Position numbers and translations under genes: made by a program. The notes beneath the pieces are model-generated. The model saw nothing but the letters and a program-made list of their open reading frames with translations, was not told the DNA's origin and ran no database searches. Below, piece by piece: positions 1 through 11,400 of a stretch of DNA of 25,809 nt. Positions within the stretch are counted from its first letter, which is position 1. Every line of letters starts with the position of its first letter. The stretch comes from Apostichopus parvimensis (Eukaryota > Echinodermata > Holothuroidea > Aspidochirotida > Stichopodidae): NCBI GenBank assembly GCA_000934455.1, contig KN882915.1:83819-109627 (forward strand), read 5' to 3'.

Positions 1-165
1 ATCTAACAACCATTGTGGGCTTAGCAAGTAGAAAACCCCCAGAAAAAGTAGAAGAAATGAAACCAAACAATACCAAACAAACCTCCCAAACGTACAACTC
101 CCCCACTCCCTATTTTACCATTTACACTACCCCCATCCTACAGTACAAGAACACAATGGTTGCGA
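1..165. other. Left edge, no gene seen
   Basis: This AT-rich, C-tract-containing sequence lies just beyond the end of the LINE fossil's reading frame. It may be the LINE's 3' UTR, because the element runs on the minus strand, but I see no poly(A) or clear end. Confidence 0.3.
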
Positions 166-1690
166 TTAATAAACATTTTTAAGGTATAATTTAACATGAT
201 GCCTAAAAGAAGCAGCTGAAGGCTTAATTATAAAAATAATGGGAAACTTATTACACAATGATGGAGAGTGGTTAGTGAGACTATACTTACTACGGGACTT
301 CAGTTGAGCAGAAAGGTGTACGTAGATATCTAGCCTGCCTGCAGGTACCAAAATTATGGATAGAGTCATTGGTCATATATATAGAAAGTAGAAAGCCAAT
401 TTGGGAGAAGATTAGTAATAGCACAGTAAGTAAATGTAAGAATGTTTAGAGAAATGAGATCATCAAGTATTAGCACATTTAAAGAAGTGAAAACAATGAC
501 TTGTACTATCCCGAGGGCTGAGAACGTTACGTGCCTAACTGCTCTCTTCTGAAGAATATATGTCCCAACTTGTTAAGATTGGTCTTAGAAGTACCAGACA
601 AGCCGATGGAGCAATACAATAGATGAGGAAGGATGATTAAGTAAATAGTCCTTAAAATTTTCTTTTGAAAAATATCTTTTAATTTATACAAATACTTTCA
701 CCTCTCAAAACTTGTTTAGAGGTATAATTAATATGATTATTCAAGGAGAGCTTTGAATCAATGTTATTTATCTAAGAATTTTGAATTATTGACTCTCTGA
801 AGGGGAGTACCGTACCATGCATATAAATTTCAACATTCTCTTGTTCTAGCAGAACTACAAATAGAACATGTAAATTGTTCTGTCAACATTCAAGGATAAC
901 TTATTTACCCCAAGCCAGTTATAGAATATATCTAATTCATTGCAGACAGTAGAAACTAGATTTTCTAAATTGGAGTCAATAACAGAAGTATTAGTATCAT
1001 CAGCAACAAGAACAAGCAAACTTTTAATAGCAACATTGAAGATACAGTATCATTCACATAAATAATGAATAATAGTGGGCCCAAGATAGAACCCTACAGA
1101 ACCAGCTTCTGCTAAGATGATGTTTACAATGCATAGACATATACTGCCGTCTTTTGGAATGATAGCTAGCAAACCACGAAAGAGTCAATCCCCTTATGCC
1201 ATAGTGTGACAACTTAGTAAGAAGTATAAATTATGATCAATGGTTTCAAATGCTTTGGAAAGGTCTAAAGTGCCACTTATACAATTTTCTCAATTGCATT
1301 TGCCTGTGCAAGCTCCCTAGATTGACCGGGCCAAAAACTGGTGTGCATTAAGGAGGTTATATGCTTATTAAGGATAACATTAAGACGATTGAACATAAAC
1401 CTTTCCAGAATTTTTGGAAGACAAGGTAAAATAGAAATATGGCAATAATTACTTAGTTAATGAGCATCTCCCTTCTCAAAAGGGGAATAACTTTTGCAAT
1501 CTTCAACTGATCCGGAAAAATTCCTGAATTAAATGAAGTATTTAAATGTGAGTAAGAGATTTCACGATAAAAGGAATAATCAGTTTCATAAATATCAGGC
1601 CTGAGGTTGTCAAAAACAGCAGATTTTTTAGTACTTAGAGAAGAAAGGGCAACATTGGAAACTTTGGTTTCAGACATGTCCAGCAATTAG
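166..1690 (-). pseudogene. Decayed non-LTR (jockey/CR1-like) LINE reverse transcriptase
   Basis: Read on the minus strand, broken frames show the reverse transcriptase in the right order. There is a SGIFPDQLKIAKVIP segment (about 1480-1530), an ISILPCLPKILERF-like segment (about 1390-1440), LSKAFETIDHN (about 1231-1262), LGPLLFIIYVND (about 1045-1085), the catalytic VADDTNT (about 986-1006), a NKLSLNVDRT-like segment (about 880-910), and a thumb/end region including RSKYSLTNHSPSLCNKFP (about 240-300) and a terminal FRHHVKLYL. Multiple stops and frameshifts interrupt it, so it is not functional. Family is recognised by motif order; the exact clade (jockey, CR1 or Rex1) is uncertain. No endonuclease domain is seen, consistent with 5' truncation. 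Confidence 0.85.
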
Positions 1691-2725
1691 AAACATATCA
1701 TATCTTATGACTGTAAGGAAAAGCCTAACATAAGCAACTTACTTAGCAACAGAGATCAAATGCAAATGAGCACTAAGGGGGTAAGGCCTACAGAAGTAAC
1801 ATAATTAGTTAAGTCTGAACTTAACCTCAAGGTCAGTCTCATTTTAGGGTATGAAAGGTCCTCCTGAATATGTTCATTATTTGCAGGAAAAAGACCTAAA
1901 TCACACAAAATGCAGATTCCAAATCATCAAACATTAGGGATCTGTTTCAGTGGTGTGGCATCTGTGATGTAGGTTTTTTTTAGCAGTATAACACTAAATA
2001 CAGTACGTAGGGCCTATACTACATTGCAATGAAATTCTGGAAGATGCTTAGTAGAAATAAGATAATGAAGAAAATGCTCATTCCCTTTGAAAATTGGTTG
2101 GATACATCTCTAATTAACATTCATTCTCATGGCCTTTTTTTGTATTAAGCAAAATTTCTTCACTGGTTAGGCCAAACATAACCATATAAAAAATAAAAAA
2201 CATTTCAAAGGCAGATTACTTAAAAATCCTCTGTGCAACCAGCAAAAACATGGTGGCATAATATATTGAACTGGTCAGTTGAAGTGTAACTTGGAAACCT
2301 CGTTAAAAATTATGCAAAATGCGTGAGATTAATGTACTGTCCTATCGAAGACATATATACTCCTCTGAGCTGTTTACATCAGAAATGCTTGAACCTTAAT
2401 GTTGTGTTTAATGTGTCCTCTTCTTAACGTTCATCAAAAAGTCGCCTAATTTTTTCTCCAGATCTGCGCACTCATGTTATGTATACTTTATACAGTACAT
2501 GACAAACACTAACAGGGCTATCGTTTCGAAATGGCTTGTTACATGTGTGTGTGGTAATAGACATACAAAGCTGCAATATTAAGTTATTGCTTTGAAATTA
2601 ATAATAATGATGCTTTTAGAAACATGAGATGGACTCTAAGTCTACTCTCGTTGAACATCACACTGTTCTTCCTCCCTAGTAGTAGTTTTCACATTGTCCT
2701 CTATGTTCCTTTTATGTGTCCACAG
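1691..2725. other. Upstream or 5' UTR intron sequence
   Basis: No coding signal is recognisable. The 3' end carries a pyrimidine-biased tract and the splice acceptor at 2725, so at least the last part is an intron behind an unseen 5' UTR exon. I could not place a promoter, TATA box or CpG-rich stretch. Confidence 0.5.
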
Positions 2726-2822
2726 GTTGATTAGAATGTCAAGCGGAAATGAAAGTCATGTCACTACCGTGGTTCCTGGAAGACAGGACCATAACTCAAA
2801 ATGGCTCAAGACAGATTTACAA
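2726..2822 (+). CDS. HERC2: HERC2 exon 1 (first coding), with start codon
   Basis: A 3' splice site (tgtccacag) ends at 2725, so this exon begins with about 10 bases of 5' UTR and the ATG at 2736; an untranslated exon must lie upstream. The ATG has A at -3, a fair Kozak context. It encodes residues 1-29 and ends with SKWLKTDLQ, matching SKWLKTDIQ at the same distance from the human start (about residue 24 there), which is why I chose this ATG. The donor CAA|GTAAGT follows 2822, phase 0. The first 20 residues are rich in Ser, Thr, Gly and Asn and are not conserved. Confidence 0.9.
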
Positions 2823-5800
2823 GTAAGTTTTGTCCTACTGAATTGGACTTCATGGATCCATATGACTTATAGGACACTCATCTGGAAGGTCTCTTACCAT
2901 CATCTTACCGAAAAGATCTGCTAGATTAATGGCATTATGGCAACACACAATGATGAATATCTTCCTGACATAACCTATACATACTGTACCGTGTAAATAC
3001 AACAGTCTAACCGAACAAAACTTTTCATAAGTTCAATTGAAAAATTCTTGATCATGAGCATCTCCTTCATGGTCGAGTTTGCTTCTCCTCAAATATCCTG
3101 TGACTTATCTGTGAAAATCATGAAACTTTTTGGCCCCAAATCCGTCCATTTGTCATTCTGTAGATTGAGCAGTGTGTTCTTACGTCATTTCTTTTGCACC
3201 TTTTAGGCCGTTTTTAATCGTGAAGGACTGAGCAAGTACTGGAACCAACTTGTGAAGGATGGGGAGGTCACATCTGACAAGGCAGAACTTAGGTTCAATT
3301 TATCGCCAGGAAAAGGTCAGTTGTACAGAACCGTATCAATTCCTAAACCATAGCACATTGCTCTTTTGTTTCAGAAATGGTACATGTGTCAGTCCATATT
3401 CTACTTCCACATTTCCCCATGCCCCCCCTCCCTCCCCTCCCCCTCTCCAGTTACACATTGTTGAGTTTCTCTCTGGGCCACAATGCAAACAGACTAGGCA
3501 TATAAGTTATTGAAATGGTTACAGTAAGTGTCATTCCATATTTCCAATATGCCAGTTCAATAAAGTAGTCATTTAAAAACTGTGGGAAACTGATACGTTG
3601 GGGAAGGTGCTCCCACGGATAGCTTCGATGAAGGATTATTATTGAATTTCTGATGTAGCATCCTTTACCACCCCCTCCCACCCAAAAGAAAATTCTCAGC
3701 ATCTAACGTTTGCATTCAGTTCTTCTCCTGACTGCAAAAGACCCCCCCTCCCCCTCTCTCTCACACATTGATTTTGCTCCCTGGACCACCTGTAAGTAGG
3801 CTCAAGTTTGCATAAATTGACAATGGCACCTTGAACTGGAGATTACTAGGTACGGTTCCCCCTTCCTTACAGAGCTCTGTAAATTGTACAGTGTTGTGTA
3901 TTTCTACTGTCCCTTGACTCCATACCATTGCAGTACTGACATGCTGTAGTAGTAGGTTAAATGGATCAGTGTATACTCGGTGGTGCCTGTGGTCAGGTGT
4001 CATTCCAAATTGCCAAGTCGGTTGTCAAATATGATTGATATTCTGTACATTAAAAGAAAAAACATTCCTAGAAAGAGAGAGAGAGAGAGAGATTGCCTGA
4101 ACTGGTGTAGTTTGGGCATCTGGTAGATTAATTACTATTGTGGTTGTGCAACAAGGTACGGTAGTAATATATTTCTCAGTCACTGGGAGAGTCATTAACA
4201 AAAAGCCATTCTCTCTTCATTTAATGCTTTTGCTCAAGATTAACTGACGTCTGATTTGAAAGCCTACATAATCCCCTGCCAGCAATGATTTGTGACTCAG
4301 TCACAAGATTTTAGAAGTCTGTAGTAAATAGAGAAAATATGCGTGCCTTTTTACGAAAACCGCAAGACGGACGGGTATAAGGGAATGGTTAGCTGGCGAA
4401 ATGTCAGTGGCGTCGGATGACAAATCATGGAAGTACAGTAAGGTTTTACATCAGAGATTAACAACAGTCACGGTATTACTGTACTACAATAGCAAGCATC
4501 TTGTACATTAATCACAGGTTGTCCAACTGCGAAAGCAAGATTCAGCGTGTGACTGTACATCTGTCTCGACTGAACTCAATTTGTCCATTGTTTAGATTTC
4601 CTTTGGAAGATTTCTAGCTTTCTCGTGAGGTCTTCAATCGAATCTCACATTTTTCTAAAACCCATGTGGTTCATAACTGGTGTACAGTACCTGTCCCCAC
4701 ACAACCAGAGCATTCTAACCCATCCATAAGGCTGTTTGGTAATGTTTAGTATTGTTGACACACTAAACCATCTACAGTTTTTCAACCAGCTTTGGTCTAA
4801 CCCTACTCATTTCACCGCCTTATATATCTGTCGAAGCAGTTTTGAGTCCGACTGTAAAGTTTGCATCCATTGAATATGAGTCAGGGAATATTTGATCTGG
4901 TATGGCATCAAAATGCCTTGCAAAATTGGCAACTTTTTATAGAAATGTATCAGTTTCAGTACACAGAGACCATAGTATTTTATAAGACGTAAACTTCAAG
5001 ACCTTCAAAACTGCTACCCAAACTCTGAACACTAAAATATTCCCTGTGTGTGCAGTAAGCAGTGTGGACGTCCTTGGGATTTCTTGAAGTCTTACAACCC
5101 GTTTCCATGGGAATGTATCATCTTGTAAAGAGTATCAAATTACAGTAACTGCCAACTTGTAGGATGGCAGTGACTTTTAGCGAGCACCGTTTAAATTGAA
5201 GAAATGACAAATACTTTGGCAATCTAAAAAGATTAATAACTTACGAATTTGTGATTATGCGCAACTAATCAAACATTGCTAAGAATGAATGTTGCCCTGC
5301 AACAATAATAATAGTATTATAATATTTGCTTTTTATATAGCGCTTTATACCAGCGATAGGTCTCAAAGCGCTTTACAGACGTTATATTACGCCTGGTCAA
5401 TGATAACCTGTCCCAGAGACAATCCCTCCAGTCGGCAGCAGTTATATACTGCGCCCAATGACAAGTTACCTCACAGGTACCCATTTAAGCCCTGGGTGGA
5501 GAGAGGCAAGTGAGATAAAGCATCTTGCCCATGGACACAACGTAATGAACTAGGCAGGAATCGAACCAGCAATCCTTGGATCACGAGTCCGACGCCTTAG
5601 CCAATTGGCCACCACGCTCTCCAAGAGAAAACGCATGAATCTAACCAGAGCAAGTGCTTGTCGATCTTTAATTCAGCACAGTGAGTGCTAGTGTAGCATT
5701 GTAAAAACCTGTACTTTTGTGATATTTGCTGACAAACTGCTTCATTGTTGTTTTTTGATAGGTTCTAAGGCTATTTTTCAAAAGTGCTGCTTATGTGTAG

Positions 5801-8370
5801 TGCTAGCTTTTAGTCGAGTAATCGCAACTTAGATTTTGAGCACGATAAATCAAACTTCCAAAGTGTAATCGCGACTACTGGCGATTAATCGAATACGACT
5901 ATCGGCACAACCTCTCACCCATCAGGCACCTCCCTCTCTCCATTCTTCATGATTCTCAATTTCATTACCTGCGCAAGTCGTTTCAAGATCATCATCATAT
6001 TTTCTCGACTTTGGTTTTTACAGGGAGAACTAATGCCACTTGTTCTTGTGTCAATGTTGGCAGTGGACTGAATAGTTCTTGTAGCTGCATCTCCTGTCAG
6101 CAGGGGGAGGATGGAGAGAACTGTGGACCCGACCTGCTCCCATCGGTGTGCTTCCTGGAATCGTGGAAGTGGGGCAATCAACCAGGTAACTTGAGCAGCA
6201 TAGCTTCATCTTCCATCCGAGAAAGTTGGAAAAGGGCAAAGAAATTTATGGCAAGAACAGGATTCGAATCAGTGACCACTGGGTTACTGGTCAATAGGTC
6301 ACTGGCTCGAATCCCAATCTAGCGATAAATTTCTCTGCTCTTTTTCATCGTCTCAAGTTTCCCCGTCGCCAGTTTTCCGTTATTTATATAATTTACTTAT
6401 TTAATCAGATTGACTCGAAAGGGGAAAGTATAACGTTAATTTGTAAGGTTTATCTCATAACAGATGCAAATGTGTGTTAGTTTATTATCTCAATACATTA
6501 CATGTATAGAGATATTGTAACAGGAAGTGGGACTCTCTCTTCTCTTAAAAATTTTTCAGCGTCTTCATACAAAGTTCTTTTTCTCTGGAATTTCCGGAGC
6601 AAGCATATATCATATAGGCCAACAAAAGTTACTATTTTTTATTCCAGAATTGTATCGCATTCTATGACTTTTTCACCGATTTATGTCCAAATTTGGCCAA
6701 ATTGGGCCGAAACACAGTTGAAACAAGCCTTTTTTGCACACGCTCCAAAACTTGTTTGTAGGGAACTTGTTTCCTTGTTTTTGATGATTAAGCCCCGCCT
6801 CCAAGTCTGGTTTGTAGCAGATTGGCTATGACTCATGGCAGCTACATGTTAGATATACGAAAATGGCTACCCTCGCGACCAATTTTCTGTACTGTTGTGA
6901 GATACGCTGCTGGTACTGGTAGTGTATTGCACACTAATTCCATATACACATTGTTGTACTGCATTTAATTTATATTAGGACTTCGTCCGTTTATAGCTCC
7001 ATGGTTTTAGTAATATCCATTTAAGGATTGTACTGGTGTTCAGGTAGTTTTTCAGAGCAAGAGTCATGATAAATTTGTTTGATTGCCCATCATGTATTTT
7101 TGCCTTACAGTGTGTTTTAATTAAGTTAAGTTTCCAACTTATATATTAACTGTGACTCCATAATTTTAACATAATGTTAATGGGATAATACAACAACTAT
7201 TCATTTGGAATAGAGTGTATATTGTGCATTTCTAGAATGAAGCATCATTATGAATTAACAGCTTGTTTGGTATATTTCTATAACCCCCCCCCAAAAAAAA
7301 AAAGAATTAAAAACAAAAATAATCTATCACATTTTATTTTCACTGGAGTATGTATAAAAGAGGAGCCGGCCATAGCATCACAACTTTTATAAGACTATAA
7401 AAATTGTATAAGGTTATGTTTTATTTATAAGGATATAAGATATAAGGTTATAAGAAGTATGTTTAGCTTTCTTTTGAACCTGTGATGTTTGACATCAAAT
7501 ATACAAAGGATTAAAAGAAAATACTAAAATGGAGAGGAACTGGGGTGGCTATTAGGGGAGGAGGAGGCCACCCATCATTTTCAATTAAAAACTTGTAATC
7601 TACTTGTACATTATTTTTTCCAAGTCATAAATCCATGAAATCTTCATGTCAAAATAATTGAGATGGAAAAACGTGGGTTGTTTTGATACTTGGAAGTGTA
7701 CACAGTTTTGATGGTAGTCACCACTACAGTCTACAGTAACATACAGTAGGTCGATAGGCCTAGCTTTCTCAAGGCGGGCATCAAGAATATGGTCGAGTTG
7801 TTCGCCTCTTCTTATTTGACTGTTGTCATTGACGTCAAACTATATGACCAAAAAGTCCAACAGAGACTGACCCAAGATGAAGGATACCACATAAAAAACG
7901 TTCTTAAATTTTCTATGACATTACTAAACCTTGCAACGCCGTTCTCTCGACAAACAGGCAATGAGCGCTAAAGGCAACACTCGCAGGATGAAGTGTAACC
8001 TGCAGAGACTATTCGTGGCAAAGTAGCGTAAATGCAAGTTTTATATTTGTTGTACCATGATTGATATTGATAATTGTAGAGACAGAGCAAAGATATGAAA
8101 CTTCCAGTATTGAGATACTGCGTCATTGATGCTCTTGTGTTTATAAAGCAAACCTAGCTTTGTGCCACTTTCATCATGACAAGCATACTTTTCAGTACAT
8201 AGCCTTTATTAGACTGCTTTGCATACAGAATTGGGACTGACACTGTTAGTGCTGTGACAATCCCTCTCAAAGTGTAGAGTTCACCCAATCAACTACGGTA
8301 GTCATCTGCATCCACAGGTTTTTTCTGTATGCATAATAAAAAAAATAAATAAATAAAATTAGATTAAAGA

Positions 8371-8411
<41 letters not shown>

Positions 8412-11400
8412 TTTGTTTCTAACTAGGGCAATCATCAACCAGGTTGTTTTAATATTTCACTGACTACTAATACCTGGAATTAAATGAGTAATTTTGAAAA
8501 TTAATCATTTTGGAAATGGGGCAATGGATTGTGAAAGGTTAAAAAAGTTATCCAAAATTCTTCACTTATCTCGGGTAAATTTTTTAAAGGTACAGGTAAG
8601 ACCTGGACGACCTAATTTCTGTTCTGACAACCAGCTCTGTAGGTTATCCAACTATTCTATTTGCATCAAATTTCAAATTTCATGATCACCAAAATCCCAC
8701 CAAATAGGTGAAACAATAAATTGGTATTACTCCCCCCCCCCCAAAAGTTTGTGGTATTCTGATCACCAACATACACGTCTCTCCTACATGTATGTGAACA
8801 GTGTACATAGTGTACCAGTCATCGTTATTTTGCTACATTTATTGGTACTTTACCCAAATTTTTGCACAAACGGAAGACCAAATTGCACTGCCTGGTTGTC
8901 CGATGGACAAAACCAGAAGAAGAAAAAAAATCCTCATAAACTTCCCTTGCTTTAAATCTAGGGCTCGGTGAGCCTTGTCTGATCGAGAACATAACAATCT
9001 TTTAGATGCCAATGGAAAACCCTGTTAATAAATGCAAACATTCATTTTGGAAGTGACTTCTTTTACATTTTTCATATTTTTTTAATATAATTTCTGTTCC
9101 AATTTTACAACAAATATACCCTTAATTAAATGGAAGTAATTAAAATTCATTATCTGTAATATGTCTGAGTACTTCTACTGTACATCATAAGCAATCAAAC
9201 ACAATTATTCAAACTTTTGTGACAAAGCAGTCCAGCTGAGTGTACAGTTTGTCAGACTTTGGATAATTTGTTTGTCATCAAGCTCGGTATTTCTTCCACA
9301 TTATCAAAACCAAAGTGCAGCTGATAAAATGAAACATAAGTTCTAAGTTACATTACATTCACTTTAATTTGCAAGCATCTCGGAGTGCTTGTTCAGTCTA
9401 TTTTTTCGATGAACAGTCCTCAGTTTTATACTCAAAACAATTGCGGTCAAACCTCATTTATAGACAATTGTGAATGTTCAGTAGAGGAGAGGCCTCTACC
9501 GATGTTCTTCAATATTTGGTCTGTTCCAAAGCTTTTTGCCAGTAAATTTGTGATGGTCGAGGACATTACTTTGAATTTTGAAATTTTGCGCAAAATCGAA
9601 CTGTACTTGCAGGCAAGTACTGTATGCAAAAGCTGTCTTTAATATACTGATAACAAAATGAAGAGGATCTTCCTTCATTGTTCTTTGGAAGGCATGGCAA
9701 CCGAAGAACCGATTCCGTCTGTGACTGCATTTTCCAATATGTACACGATAACAAGTACAGTCCTACATGGTTCACTATACACTTCATGTAGCTACAGTAC
9801 AGGATGGAGTAAGCCCTACTGTATGTATATTTAGGTTGTATACATCATATATGGTTGGAAACTCAACCTTTGAACGAGGAACCACTATAAGCCAGAATGG
9901 AATGTCTGATTCCTTGGAAATTAGAAGCTGTATTTTCTTGAGATGGTGCCAAAATTTAGTCATACAGTTGTCAGCAAACAATGACAAATACTAGTATGCC
10001 TCATTAGGTTAAGTTAGGTGACACTTACAATGGGGGTAAAATGTGGCAATCTCCCCTAATGACAAGCTACATAATGACAGTTCGGAGTGAAAGTTGATGA
10101 GATGGAAAGCTCGGAAATGATTTTTATCTGAAACAGAGGACAGAAAGTGATCTTTATCTATTCTGGATCCAATTCAGTGGGCACTAATTTCAAAGCATGT
10201 ACATTGTAAAAACAAAGGTTTTAATTTAATGCATGACAGGTTAGCTTTATAGGAACTGTACATGTAAACAACAACTTTCAGAGTAGATGAATGTCGAATT
10301 CTGGCAATTTTCCAAATTTTGGCAGGCGTTGCCAAAAGATTGATCAACGAGTTTGTCCGTGTATTTTTGTTTTCATCTCCATATGATAGTAAATTAGTGA
10401 ATAATTATGGATTCCTTTCAATTCTTATTATGTTATTACCAGTTTCTTTCAATGTTCACATTACTTGGTAACATGTAAAAAACTCTTCCTCAATTTTGAA
10501 CCCCACTATTGTCAAAGAAAGTGGGGGAAAATAGTAGGAATATTTACCATGAAAAATAGATATTTACAAACTTCCGAAATAGGATAAAATAATTTATGAT
10601 AATTACTGATAGTTTTTTTTTTGGTAGCCAGAGTCAAAACTTGAAGTCAATTCATTGAATTTTTTCCCATACAGGAGTAGTAGAGTATAACACGTTCCAT
10701 TGGATATTGATGTGTCTATTAGGGGGGGCAAAAGGGGAGATTTTTCAGAAGCCGAGACAAGACCGGATTAGATTGCTTCATTGCCGTGCATCGTCCCAGT
10801 TTATTTAGGTCAATGACTGGTCCTTAAGTGATCATCTTCCTTCCTTGCAGTCAATGATTCTCGAACAGTCGAGAGTACTTTAAATACCACTCTGTTTTAA
10901 CCTAATCGCATTTACCGGGGAAAAAGGCCGAAACATGAGACTACACCTGCTCTCAGTTAGGGTTTTCCTGGCTTAAAAATGAGGGTTGAATGTCTGGCTG
11001 TTTCTTGATTACTGGGTAAATTTTACTGTCAGATTCTACTGAGCTATGGAAGTCTAGATAGTACATTAATTTTATAGTGAAGTGGGGAAGGTATATATTT
11101 TTGTATTCATGAATTGTGGTGTGTAGTTTATCTGTCTTTGTTCTGTACCTTATTGCAGAGAAAAACAAAGGCAATGTTAGTCTGTAATTGATGTCTATTT
11201 GTCATTTTAGTTTATCTTAGAAATACTGTAGATCATGAGAAATTAATATCCTTTTGGGCCTATTTTTATGGGGATATCTTGCAGTTTGTGGCATTTTGAA
11301 AGCATTTCTCATGTAGTATTGATAAACATTTTTGTCTTTTATCTGTCTGCTATGTCTCGTTTTTGTAATTTGTACCTGTCATTTCTGTCCGAAATCCAAT

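Larger units (their letters stand above)
3316..6023 (+). other. HERC2 intron 2
   Basis: This 2.7-kb phase 1 intron holds C-rich tracts (3421-3450 and 3741-3758), a (GA)9 microsatellite (4075-4092) and a minus-strand tRNA-derived SINE (about 5325-5625). A short stretch near 5813-5905 is rich in TAATCG/CGATTA and includes the hairpin TAATCGC-8 bases-GCGATTA. The two C-tract stretches at about 3425-3560 and 3741-4015 share a loose similarity (CACATTG near the start, GTGTCATTCCA near the end) and may be an old duplication. Confidence 0.75.

Noticed and set aside
5558..5620. Functional tRNA gene candidates at 5558-5620 and 25100-25160 (minus strand)
   Set aside because: The A and B boxes are present, but the stems are imperfect, a long SINE body follows, and both occur in the same repeat context, so these are SINE heads rather than tRNA genes.
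6502..6831. A 109-codon plus-strand open frame in intron 3
   Set aside because: No recognisable similarity, no splice signals or initiation context of note, and composition like surrounding intron.
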